A stretch of DNA of 64,000 nt from Przewalskia tangutica (taxonomy: Eukaryota > Streptophyta > Magnoliopsida > Solanales > Solanaceae). Below the pieces are notes generated by a model that made no database searches, was not told the origin of the DNA, and saw only the letters and a list, made by a program, of their open reading frames with translations. The position numbers were made by a program, and so were the translations under genes. Shown here in pieces: positions 1 to 11,898 of this stretch. The stretch lies in contig CM056728.1 of assembly GCA_029844215.1 (NCBI GenBank), positions 2,108,001-2,172,000 on the forward strand, given 5' to 3'. Each line of letters starts with the position of its first letter. Within the stretch, counting starts at the first letter, position 1.

Positions 1-677
1 CTTCTTTGACACCCTATATTCCCACAAATTGTGCCATAAGTAAAAATGTGAAGTAGTGGAATAAAATGTGTTAAAAAAGAGACAAAAAGAGTGAATAAGT
101 CTGTTGCACTTTGATACAAAAGTAATAAGAAATAGACAAAAGCCTAAGTTTGGGGTGCTTGTCATTATTATATACTTCACTCTCCCAAAACAAAAGAGGG
201 GAAAGATAGAATCGAAATGAAAAAAAAGAACAAAAAGAAAAGGGAAATACTGAAAAGCTAAAGAGCTTATGATACAAAAAAATGAGCCTAAATGCCTATT
301 TTTACCAACCCCTACTTAAGCCTACATTACAACCCTTAAAGTCCTGAAGATCTCTTCTATGCATATCCAGGATTAGTGGAGAATAGCAAGTAAGCATGCC
401 ATAGGATTTTTGAATTTATATGCATGATTTAGTATATTGACTTCCATTAAAGCATGATGAATATGAGTTTGCGAAATATCTAGCCTAATGTGCTGAAATG
501 TCATGCTATATGTTCCTGCATATTATTTTGCTAACCTTCATGTTTTTCTAGTTAACACTAATGCAGCAAAAGTAATCAATGACAGTGAGTCTTTTATTTC
601 CGTTCTTTGAGTCTTTTATTTCTTTCTTTCTTTCTATCTTTGCTCGAGGGCGAGAAAATGTTAAGTTTGAGGGTATT
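1..677 (+). mobile_element. 3' non-coding internal tail of a Ty3-gypsy element
   Basis: This AT-rich stretch has no credible ORF. It ends in a purine-rich run (about 646-675) directly against an LTR that starts TGATCGG at 678, which is the layout expected of a gypsy polypurine tract just upstream of a 3' LTR. I infer that it is the last part of the internal region of an element whose coding part and 5' LTR lie left of the window. A short TTTC-rich simple repeat lies near 615-640. Confidence 0.55.
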
Positions 678-2044
678 TGATCGGTGTATTTTATATAAAC
701 CTTTTGAGTCAGTTTTAGTTAGTCTTTTGTCCCGTTTTGCACATATAAGTGTCGTATTAGGATAGTTTTCCTTTCTTTTGAGTCAAAGTGGTTAAAATGG
801 CCAAATGACGGAAAAGGAGCTAAAAGAGGGCAAAGAGAGAGTCGAGCTAAAAGCAGAGAAAGTGGCGAGCAGTGAAACCCGGACAGCGCGGCCTCACTGC
901 GATCGAAGCGGGGCGCGGCGCCACTATCAGAGGCTGCGAAGACTCACGCGCGGCGCCAAAGCGAACGCGGCGCCTAAACACCAGCTACGAAGTTGCGTGG
1001 CCAGCCGCGGTTATCGAAATCGGCGCGGCGCCAAATCACCCGACGGATTGCGAGTTAAACGCTGCGGCGCTGTCTGCGAGGCAGCAGCGGAAAAATTAGG
1101 TTTCAGACGGATTTTGGGCGAACTGCGAGGAAAAGTTGAGCGGTTTTCGGCTATAAAAGGAGAACCTAAGCGGTTTTAAGGGTTCCACTTGCACTGACCT
1201 GAGGCTTCTTGCTTGGAGATTGGAGACCATAGTTTAGTAAATTCTATTCCTTTTCTTTTCTTTATTTGATTTTGTATGATGAACATGAGATTAGTTCTTG
1301 TCATGTCAATGGCTAGGAACTAATTCCTCTATAAGACTTTCCATGTTGAATCTCTAGAAACTTATGTTATGATTTAATGCATGCTTATGGTTATTCTTCT
1401 TCTTCTTGTTGAGATCTATCGATATTTGAGTTGAATTCTTGGTAATTAATTGACAACTAATTATCACTATATGATTTCTAATCAGTTACGAAGGGGATTG
1501 TGAATATCTTTGTAAGTTGGGTAGACATTCTTGGATTGGGGATGAAAATACCTCGATTATTTATGTAAGCGTTAATGAGAGGCTTAAAAACCCTAATTTT
1601 GCGCATTGTGCGTGTGATTAACTAGGTTCTTGTTCTTAATCCTCCTATAGAGTTATCCTTATCAGAAAGGTAGGTAAGGTGCAATCTTTGAGGTTGAGTG
1701 TTTATATAACCCTAGCGGGAGTATAAAGCGATTTAGTGAACTCTTTCTCCGAAGAAGAAGATCATAAGTTATTGCATTAATAAGTAGCATAAGCGGATAG
1801 TGAGGAGACGTGAAAGCCCTATTCTCATCATCACTGAAGTAAACCCTTTTAGTTAAATAGCTTTTATAATCCTTAGTTATAAACAACAAATCTAAATATC
1901 AATTTACCAAATAGATACCAAAAAATAGATAGTTGGTAATTGAACCCTAATCCTTGAGGACGATATTCGGTCTTATCAAGACTATACTACTTGTCACGAT
2001 AACGTGCACTTGCGTTTAAAGTGTGTGCATCTTACCGCGCATCA
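678..2044 (+). mobile_element. 3' LTR of a Ty3-gypsy element (TGATCGG...CGCATCA family)
   Basis: The LTR begins TGATCGG and ends CGCATCA, giving TG..CA ends with a 4-base inverted terminus TGAT/ATCA. It aligns along its length with the solo LTR at 28152-29440. Shared blocks include the GTCTTTTGTCC region, a TATA box (CTATAAAAGG at 1151-1160) followed by GGTTCCACTT, and the terminal GTGCACTTGCG. Upstream of the TATA box is a CpG-rich block with several CGCGGCGCC motifs. The 5 bases before and after (GTATT, AAAAG) do not match, as expected if only the 3' end of the element is in the window. The ORFs at 805-1179 and 872-1099 are chance readings of the GC-rich block. Confidence 0.85.
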
Positions 2045-3127
2045 AAAAGTCAAGCAATCATCATGAAACTATTCATCAGGAGTCTAACCGGCGAGGCGCT
2101 GGACTGGTACACATGCCAAGACCCTCGAAAATGGGACGGTTGGAATGTCATGGCACAAGATTTCATGGATAGATTCAGATTCAACAACGACCTTTGTCTA
2201 GGATAGATTTTATCTTATGAAACTTGAAAAGAAACCCACGAATACTTTCGGGAATACGCTGAGGTGGCGGTCGAAGCGGCAAAGGTCCGACCTCGATGGC
2301 GGCGAAATGACCACCTTGTTGCGATCGTTAAAAGACGCGACGTATTATGAAAGGATGATCAATGTAATTGGGCGAAGTTTTGCAGAAGTCGTAAGAATGT
2401 GCGACTTCGTGGAAGAAGGCATTAAGACAGGCAGCATTACAAACTTGACAGCCCTACAAGCAACTAGCAGAGAAATGCAGTCAGATTCCATAGGAGGTAC
2501 CTCACATAGGAGAAGAGATGCATCACCCTCTGTCATGGTCATTCAGGAACATAGGCCAGAATAACTTCCAGTGTATCAAAGCTCACCACCTTCTTACTAT
2601 AACCAAAACACTCAAAACCCACAGTTGTATTATCAGCACTGCGCTAAACCCCATATCCTGTTTACCATACCCAACCAGCATATCCAAAATACTCACCATC
2701 CGAACACAAGCGGACCCAAACGCGTAGATGCCAAAAGAAAACCAACCAAAACCTATACACCTTTGGCCGAACCCATAGCCCGAGTGTATGAGAAGGCGAA
2801 AGCCGCAGAATACTCGACCAATTCCGAAATACCCGAGCCTACTTCCGAGGGCACGATAAAACTAAATATTAGCGTACCACTCGGTCTTGGGGACACGACA
2901 TCAAAAATTGCTATACACTCAAGGACATAATAGAAGAGTTAATCAAAGAGGGAGTCATTCAGCTGAAAGATGCTCCCCTCAATGCAAACAATAACCTTCT
3001 TCCCGATTATGAAGATGCCCATGTGAACATGATAGCTAAAGATGAAGAGAACAGTCTGGAAGGGACTATTACGCCAGCCCGAAAAGGGAAGAAAGTTGAA
3101 TCATCGAACAACCGCCAGAGAAAATGA
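2045..3127 (+). pseudogene. Decayed Ty3-gypsy gag, 5' part removed by the LTR insertion
   Basis: The translation picks up abruptly after the upstream LTR with a gag-type motif: LTGEALDWYTC, then WNVMAQDFMDRFRFNND. It continues in other frames through KPTNTF, the MINVIGRSFAEVV region and EEGIKTGSITNLTALQ, and ends near 2920-3127 with YTLKDIIEELIKEG and NMIAKDEE. This order is typical of the capsid region and C-terminus of gypsy gag in Solanaceae. At least three frameshifts or stops break it, for example the TAG near 2203 and frame changes near 2215 and 2565. No protease, RT or integrase follows, so the element is either internally deleted or a gag-only derivative. Gag packages element RNA in the cytoplasm; this copy cannot make a full protein. 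Confidence 0.8.
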
Positions 3128-3320
3128 GGTTCTCCTTGCCGGAGATAGTTTAACCATTGAATAAGTCATTCGTCTAGTTGTGTGCTGCAAGGGATGATCC
3201 TGCTGAAGATTCAGCCATTGAAGACACAGAGCAAGAAGAAGTGGACTCGTGCCTCTGTCTTGGCCCTCCGAGTCCTAAATAGTTAAGTTTAATATTTTAC
3301 CTTTTATCAGTAATAGAATG

Positions 3321-3510
3321 GAACTACGTTTGACCTGATTCCCTTGGCGGATACGCAGACGGCTATTTCGGCTTCGGTCTCACCTTTAGAAATTTTACCC
3401 AATCCCGCTTGTAATGAACTACGTCATGGCCTGATTCCCTCATGGGATACGTAGGCGGCCTAAATCGGCTTTGGTCACACCGTTAGGAATCTTCCCATTG
3501 GCCTGCGTAC
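3321..3510 (+). repeat. Two-copy direct repeat, period 95 bp
   Basis: Units start at 3321 and 3416, each with GAACTACG, then CCTGATTCCC, then a GGATACG(C/T)AG(A/G)CGGC core and a TCGGCTT(C/T)GGTC block. This module is common in the non-coding part of Solanaceae gypsy elements. The two units differ at many positions, so the duplication is old. Confidence 0.7.
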
Positions 3511-4289
3511 AACAGAACGTGTTTGGTTATTCTAAAAGAGATATGAGCATTTCCCGCCAGAGTTAAGTCTTGCCCACGTGCGCATGGCGGGACAATTTTG
3601 GGAAACGCACCATGAAGAGATCATAACAAGGACTCAGATGTTCGTTTGGTCGAATACGTGTCATATTCGGCAAATTCGACAAGGCTTTTACACTTTATAC
3701 GCATGTCATATAAATGTTTATTTCTAAAAGATGTTTTGTGCATACCTCATGAAAATGTTTCGTTTTGAAAAAATACCTTTGGGACGCTACGTCAAAACTC
3801 TCGCTACCAAACATCTCAACGAGATCAGACAGGGGTTACAGGTCCAAACAAATCAAGCGCATGGACAGAAAGTATCAAGGCCGCAAAGTCAATACGAACC
3901 GACCCCCCCCCCCCAAAAAAAACTCGCAAATTTTCTTTGAGCGCAGGTTTATTCATATTAGCAGAAGCAGAAAGAATGCAGAAAGAATGCAGCAGAAGCA
4001 GAAAGGGACATCGACGATCAACAATCAAAGTTCAAAATCCACAACGAAGACTAGCACATCAGCTCGGGCATAAAGTTAAATTGCAATCCATGCGGTGCAC
4101 AAACGCACGGTCCTGGCGCAAAGCGACATTAACATCTCGATTGCGGCATTTAGCACGCCCGAGACAACGTCCGGATTCGCGGCATCCCACACATCGCGGG
4201 GCGGCGTCTCTACTCGTAGAATAACATCTTTTCATATATTCATCATATCGTTAAGCGATTCGCACTAATTATTACTCAGCTTTAGCTTG

Positions 4290-4830
4290 CAAGAACATTT
4301 ATGACACGAGGCAGCGAACTTCGTTGACGCGGCGTTATCGGCTACGTTGACGGCGGCGTCGGCGGCACGGCGTCGTCGGCGTTACATCCACGCAGCGGCG
4401 TCGTCAACAACACGTCCGAGCAATGGCGTCGCGTAACACGTCCGGCAGCGGCGTCCGGCGTTATCGTCGAACGGCGCGTCGGCGTACGTCCACGCGGCGA
4501 TGTCGGCAACACGTCGGCAACGACGTCAGCAACAACACGTTCGGCGGCGGCGTCCGGCGTTATCGTCCGAACGCGGCGTCGTCAGCGTGTGTCAGCAGCG
4601 GCGTCGCCGATTACGTCAGCAACGGCGTCGCCATCGCGTTACCGTCCGATAATGGCGTCATCGGCGTTACACGTCGAGCAACGACGTCGAGCGTGCGGCA
4701 ACGATCATGGCGTACGTCCGGCAGCGGCGTCATCGGCGTACGTCGCAGCGGCGCCATCAACATTCGTCTGCGTTGGCGGCGTCGACAATCGCATGCGTCA
4801 GCGAGGCGAAATTCCAGCGATTCTGGCGTC
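4290..4830. repeat. CpG-dense GGCGTC/GTCGTC low-complexity block
   Basis: About 540 bases are built from imperfect permutations of GGCGTC, CGTCGGCG and ACGTC words, with many CpGs. This contrasts with the AT-rich surroundings. All frames give long stop-free runs (for example 4423-4926 on plus and 4611-4832 on minus), which is a property of the repeat rather than evidence for a gene. Confidence 0.75.
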
Positions 4831-5169
4831 ACATCAACACAACAAGCATCACATTTTTACAGGATAACATTTTCTACTCACACAGTTACATTGCTTAAAA
4901 AATTATGCGTCATCATTTTGTCGTAACAGTTATGCACTAACCGTTTGCTTAAGTCTTAGCATGCAGGAGCAGGAGCACACCGTGGATTTTCTCTTACAGC
5001 GAACCGGGACAATTTGTTGGAGGCCGACCTTCCCAGCAAATGGCAGAAGCGGTCTCGAGCGTCGGTCCACTCATTCCACATCACAAATAAGCCCAACATT
5101 TTCATAAGTCAATACCGGTACACCCCTAAGTTCAAGCCAGTTTATTTTTATTTTTACATCACACCAACC

Positions 5170-5520
5170 CAGTGTCGTCATAACTCGACACTGGGACAAA
5201 TCTTGAATCTGCATTAGCCCGCCTTGGTATTTGACCACGGTAGCCCAATGTCGTCATAACTCGACACTGGGACAAATTTTGAGTCCGCGTTAGCCCGCCT
5301 TGGTGTTTGACCATGGTAGCCCAGTGTCGTCATAACTCGACACTGGGACAAATTTTGAGTCCGCATTAGCCCGCCTTGGTGTTTTGACCATGGCAGCCCA
5401 GTGTCGTCATAACTCGACACTGGGACAGATTTTGAGTCCGCGTCAGCTCGCCTTGGTGTTTGACCATGGTAGCCCAGTGTCGTCATAACTCGACACTGAG
5501 ACAAATTTTGAATTTCGCGT
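5170..5520. repeat. Tandem array, 76-77-bp units each with a hairpin core
   Basis: Units begin at 5170, 5246, 5322, 5399 and 5475. Each carries GTGTCGTCATAACTCGACAC, where GTGTCG and CGACAC can pair around an 8-base loop, followed by a TTAGCCCGCCTTGGT segment. The repeated minus-strand peptide at 5214-5504 is just the array translated. The array sits about 120 bases upstream of the 3' LTR. Confidence 0.9.
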
Positions 5521-5636
5521 CAGCCTTGTCTGAATTGTCCAACATTTTTAATTCTGAGGATCGAGACAAAATTGGTTGTAAGTCAACGTCTTTGTCTGAA
5601 CACTCTTCTATCATCTCCACACAAAGAGGGACAAGT

Positions 5637-8069
5637 TGTTGACACCCAATTTTGACCCTCTCGTCCAGTCTTTAACTATAAAATTACACTAATTTTTTAA
5701 AATAATATCAGCAATTTTATAATAATAAAATGCAGCAATAAAATATTAATACATGCATAAATAAATGATATAATAATGGCACCGCATCTTACGTAGAGTA
5801 TTAAACACACTTTGAGTCTCACGTCCGCATTCGTCATTTTAATAACAAATAATTTCATTAATATTATTTGTAATTTAAATTAATCTAATACATGCATTTT
5901 AATAATAGCGCCACATTTATAAAAGCATTAAGCAATCCTTAAATATCATATATGCATTTAGCATTTAAATAATTTAATAATAATCTAAACCCCATTCAAT
6001 TCTAATTTAACATCGCAAAATACGCATAATAAATAAGATTTTAATAACGACATCACATTGTAAAATATTAAGCACTAATTAAATAGCACGCCCGCATTTA
6101 TTATTGTAATAATAAAAATCCAAGCTAAAACTAATAAAAACACCTAGGGTTGTATTTAAATAATTTAATTTACCACTAATTAAATAATACACCTAAAACT
6201 AATAACACACTACCCAAATTAAATAACTAATACCTAATACCATCAGCCCACCCTAAATTCGACCCATTACCCAGTAGCCCAAAACTCGGCGAGGCCAACT
6301 ACTTTGACCCTTATTTCCCTTCCCATCGTCCAACATCCTTCACAAAAAAAAACGCAAACCTAAAAAAAACCTCCTTCATCCCTAGCCGACACCCCACTGC
6401 TTTCGCCGGATTTCCAGTCGGAAAATCCGACAATCCTTCATCTCCCTCATCCCGTCAATTCCGGCGAATCTACACTCCGCCACCTCATTTCCCTTTTACA
6501 TACACATCTTACAATCCCAGAAAATCATTCAAAAGATTACCATAAACTATCATCCCAAATCTACTTGAAATCATGCTATAATCATTGAAAGCTCTCGAAT
6601 CGAAATAAATCTACCCGAATCAAAACTTACCATAAGAACATCGAATCGGTACCAATATCGACCCTAAATATACCCAAAATCATACCAAAAGAAGGAGAAC
6701 GAATTGGTCTAAATCGGCCCTAAACTCGTGTTACCAAACTGCCATAATTAAAACCCAAGGCTGAGACGATATAAATGAACCCGTTTTTACACATGCAAGG
6801 GCAGAACGGGACGGAAAAAGATTCCGGAGTTTACACAGAGGAAGAGCATAGGATAAAAACTTTAGAACAGATAGGCATCGGCGGATTTCACGAGAAAAGA
6901 ACCCACCCGGGAATCGGTAGAACATTGAAAAATCGGCAGAATCGGGACCCCGGTGGATCGGCGACTTGATCTGTTGCCTCGGTTATTTGTCCGAGAAGCA
7001 ACGAAGAATCTCATTGTGAGACTCTTCACGAGCCACACCGCATGAGTGCCCGCATGCGTAATCGACCGCATTCCGCCTCAGAATTTCCAAACAAAAAGGA
7101 GACGAGACGACACTGTCATCCCCCTCAAAGCATCCTTTTGGCCTCTTAAATGTCTTATATATACTTGTTTGTTTATTTGTTGAAATTTAATTAGCTAACT
7201 TTGTAATTAATAGGAAATCTAGAGCAACTAGTCTTTAAACATATAAGGTGGGAAGGTAATTTAAATTTAGAAATACACTTCTAACTTTCTTGCCTTTTAG
7301 GTTTGTCATGCATATCTGAAATTTTTTGCCAAACAATTTCATATCTAATCATGAAATTAACAAAAGAAATGGATTTTCTCATAACCCACTTAAGGACATT
7401 ATAATTTACTTTCATAATAAAATTATCTTCTTATTATCAATTGCAAAAAATAACCTATTTCACATCATATCATACCTGTGTTAATCAAAAATCGATTTTT
7501 GCAAATGAAATGCATATCTTTAGTAAATACATCAATTTTGCATCATTTATTTTATAAATAATACTTTACGGATATTTTTATGGCAGTAGCCTCATAAATC
7601 TTTTTATTAAATGTATTCTTTTATGAAACACTTACAACATCTTTTAGAACATGCATCTTCTCTAACATAATAATCAACCTAGGTTTGGCAGGATAACCGC
7701 AAGTTAGCGGATCTTAGAGGGTGCCTAACCCCTTTCCTCTAGATTAATAAAGAACCCTTACTCAGAATCTCACACTAGTTTTGCAGACCATAAAAAATGG
7801 AGTTAGTGTTGACTTTAACCTAGTTAGCATTTAGGTGTCCTAATTCACCTAAAATAATTAGGTGGCGACTCCGCGAACCCTTTGCAACCCTTTTAGCACT
7901 TTTAGCATTTTACCCCTTTAGCACTTAGCACCTTTTACTTTAGCCTTTTAGCAACCTTTTAGTATTTTGGCAACTTTTTTTTAACTTTTATTTTTTTTTT
8001 ATTTTCTAACATTTTTATTTAAGCAGGGTTCACTAAAAATAATGTCGCGGTCGAAAAAAGGGCGTGACA
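5637..8069 (+). mobile_element. 3' LTR of the older Ty3-gypsy element
   Basis: It starts TGTTGACACCC right after a purine-rich tract and ends GGGCGTGACA. Near the 3' end it has the GGTGGCGACTCCGCGAACCC segment and runs of TTTTAGCACTTTTAGCA simple sequence seen in large Solanaceae gypsy LTRs. Length is 2433 bp. The flanks (CAAGT and GCATT) do not match, as expected for one end of an element whose other LTR is outside the window. No ORF inside is convincing; 6775-6969 and its antisense partners are chance. Confidence 0.75.
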
Positions 8070-8074
8070 GCATT

Positions 8075-8190
8075 AACCTCAATAAGTCTATCGGAAAGAA
8101 CATCTCTACCTTCTAAGATAGAGATAAGATTTGTGTACAGCCTATATACCCTTCCAGACATGAATTCTGTGAATATATTATTGTTATAAC
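8075..8190 (+). repeat. TS-like SINE 3' tail, degraded
   Basis: AAGTCTATCGGAAAGAACATC, an AGATAAGATTTGTGTACAG block and a terminal TATTATTGTTAT tail match the pattern of the TS-like SINE 3' part (CTATCGG, then AAGGT(C/T)TGTGTACA, then a TTG/TTA-rich tail). Related tails occur at 39985-40110 (minus), 62180-62310 and 62970-63095. Confidence 0.5.
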
Positions 8191-8840
8191 CTAAATAAAT
8201 CGTAAAACTTCTAGTCATGCATATTCCTATTTATATTGATATTTATAATTAAAGGAGAATGCAAATTTTATGTCATTTACTTACCTACGTAATAGATGCT
8301 TATGAATACACATAAAAAATCAGAATATGAGTAAGAAATATCTAATGAAAATTATTTTTCATGTGTTTAAATACTTAATTTGAACATATTTTTTTGGTAA
8401 CTAAACTTTTGCAATGATCACCAAAGTGAAACATTACAAAACTACAGCCCCATCAACTCGATTTGGCTACTCTCAATTTGAACATTCCACACACTATTGA
8501 TGCATATATAGTTGATAAATGATATGCAAAAGGCTGGAAGCTTACGTTAGTGTTGCAATTTTTTCAAAAGACAAGATCAGGATGGGGATGGACACATAGA
8601 TTGGTGATGATATTGGCATATATAGTTATAGTAACAACAGCTGTCCTCGTACTGTTGATAAATCATATGTATGACATAAGAGAGTAGTGACAATAACGTT
8701 ACTTAATAGATTCTTTCCTTAAGACAAAATCTAAACATGCGTGTGTCCCGAGATTATTAAGGTCACAAACTTCCACCAATCATTAAAGCCTATCAATGTT
8801 AGCCGTGTGGATGTTCTCACCGCAAACTGTGCAAAATATG
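8191..8840. other. AT-rich spacer, nothing recognised
   Basis: No coding region, terminal repeats or SINE head could be supported here. Confidence 0.5.
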
Positions 8841-10135
8841 TTCATGATGTGAAGCGTCAATCTCAAGGAATGTGGTGGGATGGATAAGTTTTGATTATCC
8901 TTAATTTTATGTCACGAATTTGAACTTTAGTAAATATAAAAATATCTAGTTGATATTAATGAATCTGAATTATTCGGGCTAATGAAAATCGAACACCAGA
9001 TAATTATACCCAAAAAAAAATATTTGAAATGTCATTTGAAGACACTCGATACAAACTAGAACGACACGGAAAAAATTAGCATGTCGTTACGCATAATGAT
9101 GAGAATTAATGTTAATGATTTGAAATGTCGTTATCAAGGGTGAGGTGGGATGGATGGGATCCTGACCGGAGGTTAAGAGTTCGAGTTTTGAAAATGAAAA
9201 ATCTATAGTAACTAGGTAAGGAATTTAAATTAATCAGGTCAATGAAAATTGAACACCCATATGATGTTATACTCCCTTCGTCCTGAAATAAATGTCACCT
9301 TACAAAAATCACATCCATTAAGAAATCAATAACGACAATGTTTTGTCTTGAATTTCTAAAATGATACTTATTTTGGGATAAATTATTTTTGCTGAACTGA
9401 CACTTATTTTAGGACGGAGGGGGTATTATATATAAGGGATTGAAACATCATTTGGAGACATCCGATAAAATTAAAAAATATGAAAAAGATTAGCATGTTG
9501 TTTTGCAAAATGATTAGAATTAATGATAATGATCTGAAAGGTCGCTATCAAGGGTGAGATGAGATAGATGAGATCCCGATCATCCTTTATCAAAGGGCAC
9601 AAGTTTAAGTTTTAGGAATGTAAAAATCTCTGGTAGGGAATGAAGCTGGATTAGTCGGGCTAATGAATACCACACGTACCAGATGATTATAAAAAGAGAT
9701 ATGAAACAATCATTGAAAAAGATCCAATAAAATTAGGACAATATGATAAAGACAAGCATGTTTTTATGCAAAATGATGAGAATTGATGTTAATGATTTGA
9801 AATGTCACTATTAATGATGAGGTGAGATGGATAGGATCCTTAACACATTCTTAATTAAAACTACGAATTTGAACTTTAAAAATTGAGAAATTTCTTATAT
9901 GGATCGAATCTTGATTCATCGGGCCAAGAAATACTGATCACCTTATGATTATACTAAAAATTAACGGGATTTGAAACGTCATTGGAAGAACATCAATAAA
10001 ATCACATCGATAGATAAAATATTAGCATGTTCGAAAAATGATGAGAACTAACAATGTTAATGATTTGAAATGTCACTATCAAAGGGTGCGATGGGACATA
10101 TGGAGATCTTTGCGCATTCTTAGTCAGAGCTCTCA
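8841..10135. repeat. Decayed tandem array, about 265-bp units
   Basis: The landmark AATGATTTGAAATGTC, then (T/A)ATCAAGGGTGAGGTG and GATGGAT(G/A)GGATCC, recurs at about 8845 (weak), 9113, 9527, 9791 and 10058. Each unit continues with a GAGTTTGAACTTT-like block, a TCGGGCTAATGAA block and a GATTATAC block. Spacing is about 265 bp except 9113 to 9527, where a MITE at 9272-9423 accounts for the extra length. Units are strongly diverged, so the array is old. No function is visible. Confidence 0.75.
9272..9423. mobile_element. Stowaway-type MITE, 152 bp
   Basis: Terminal inverted repeats begin CTCCCTTCGTCC and end GGACGGAGGGGG, flanked on both sides by TA (9270-9271 and 9424-9425). These are hallmarks of Stowaway MITEs mobilised by Tc1/mariner transposases. 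It sits inside one unit of the 265-bp tandem array. Confidence 0.88.
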
Positions 10136-10549
10136 GATTCAAAATTTAAAAAATCTATCGATAACCTAAAATAAATGCTAATGAATTGTCATAACATGTT
10201 AAATTATACTAGAGAAGGCACACCAGAAATCTATGATTTTTTACTGCACCCACATCCCCGCCATAATACCGTCAGTATTCTACTATTTTTGGTAGAAATT
10301 CGTTGGAAAATTGCCGACGAGTACATTTATTACGGATTCCATAAAAAATCTTTGGAAAATAATAAGCGTGTTTCTAGTAATAACACAATAGTCTTAAATT
10401 TGAATTTCACCGCTACACATTATGAAAGGAAGCTAAATCCAGAACTCAAGACCAACATATTGATCAAGACAAAGCTAAAATAGAGACAAAGGACGGAAGT
10501 ACAATGCTAAATCTAATTTCGGATACACGTGATTCATTATCCCAGTAGA
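10136..10549. other. Spacer with an unsupported 102-aa ORF
   Basis: One ORF (10175-10483, plus) has no recognisable domain, lies in AT-rich sequence after the decayed array and has no promoter context. I see no reason to call it a gene. Confidence 0.4.
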
Positions 10550-11888
10550 TGTTAGTGAAAGTATATGTATGTTCTAGAGACAATTTGTATTAGGACACAA
10601 TGTACTTTATACACATTCATATTTATATTAATGATAATTAATATTATGGTCAATTTGCATTTGTTGAATTATTAGTTGATTGTTTATAATATTCTATAAA
10701 TACATCCCTAAAGGTTATGTGTTTATTAATGATGTGAGAATTAATGTTATTACCTAACTCTTAAATTACCTCGACTAATGATCATCGAAATTGAGATATC
10801 GATGATATGTGATACGTCGACATGTGGTCTGCATCATATCCTTAAGGGATGTAGTATGTCTCACTTGCTACGAGTTATGACAACTCGTGATGGACACATG
10901 GATACTTGTTGAAGTATTGGTATGCCCTGCTGATGTACTGTTTTGTTATATGTCTATAATGTCATCGGCGTGTGGGAGATAAATGTCCTTAGACTTGAGG
11001 TCAATATCATCTTATTTACGGAGTAATGTATTTTGATCTTGTCCTAAGCTCAAATGTCTTATAGGTTGAGACGCGGCTTGTTTTGGGTGCATTACGAAGT
11101 AGATTAAAGGTGGTATGTGAGCCAAGAAAGGATTCATTCCTTGAATTTATATTCGAGTGAACACTCAGGGACTCATATGGTATTAGGTTGACTAAGTCAT
11201 TAGCCAATGCATTGGACATGTCTGTGACATGGTCCTGTTGTCAACTAATATAGATGAGCTATAATAATCAAGTCATTTGGATAGACACTTGACAAATCCT
11301 AAGCTTGATTGAGTGTGTCATGAATGAAGGGATTTTATCTTCTCACATATAGGTTCAGTTCACATATTTTGTGTAGCTAAACTTTACATATTGGGTTCGT
11401 CTTTCGGCGCAGTCTAGGAGTTCCGTGAAGATCTTAATGTTATTAGTGACGATATGTAAAGGCCTGAAGGGTAACACCAAGTCAAGTGTTCCGTCGATTG
11501 AATGATGTAATTAGAAGGAGATTATACCTAAATGTTCGGTTGATGACCGGGACATTAAAATGAGAAAATTGGCAGAAAATAATGCGGGACGCGTGCGGGG
11601 AACACGTGCAGCACGCGGTGCCTGCTGCGAGGCAGCGGTGCGAGCGTGGCTTTGCGATCGATTGCCCGATGCATTTCGGTTGGGCCTGGTCCAACTAAAC
11701 CCTAAAGATCCTATTCTCAACTATAAATAGGAGGCTTACTTCCCATTCCAAACACACTGAAAACCTAAGAGAGGTAAATCTCTTCTAAAGCTCTGTCAGA
11801 ATCCCTAGCATTCCTGACTTAGCAATTCCATTACAGTTTTCAGAACTTACAAATCGAGGGACATTTGCATGTGCACCCGACGTAAACA
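10550..11888 (+). mobile_element. Possible LTR-like region with TATA box
   Basis: The stretch has the anatomy of an LTR: a TGTTAGTG start, a GC-rich block (about 11585-11665), a TATA box (CTATAAATAG at 11721-11730) with a leader-like sequence after it, and a possible CA end near 11888. The proposed ends lack a matching 5-bp duplication (GTAGA, CCTAC) and no second copy was found, so boundaries are tentative. It could instead be a remnant of a longer element. Confidence 0.35.
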
Positions 11889-11898
11889 CCTACAATTA

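Larger units (their letters stand above)
3128..5636 (+). mobile_element. Non-coding 3' internal region of the older gypsy element
   Basis: Between the gag relic and the 3' LTR there is no pol coding sequence. The stretch holds a two-unit direct repeat (3321-3510), a poly-C/poly-A slip (about 3901-3921), a CpG-dense low-complexity block (about 4290-4830) and a 76-bp tandem array (5170-5520). It ends in a purine-rich tract (about 5622-5635) next to the LTR, the expected place for a polypurine tract. The ORFs here are repeat translations, not genes. Confidence 0.6.

Noticed and set aside
805..1179. 124-aa basic ORF on plus
   Set aside because: It lies inside an LTR shared with 28152-29440, where the ORF is not conserved. 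It reflects the GC-rich block.
4423..4926. 167-aa Arg/Ser-rich ORF
   Set aside because: It is translated low-complexity GGCGTC repeat; all frames and both strands stay open here.
5214..5504. 96-aa protein with internal repeats on minus
   Set aside because: It is the 76-bp tandem array translated; the period is not a multiple of three throughout and there is no coding context.
5170..5520. CRISPR-like array
   Set aside because: The repeats are directly tandem with similar sequence throughout each unit; there are no unique spacers, and the organism is a plant.
10175..10483. 102-aa ORF, possible small gene
   Set aside because: No domain, AT-rich composition, next to a decayed tandem array, no promoter signal.
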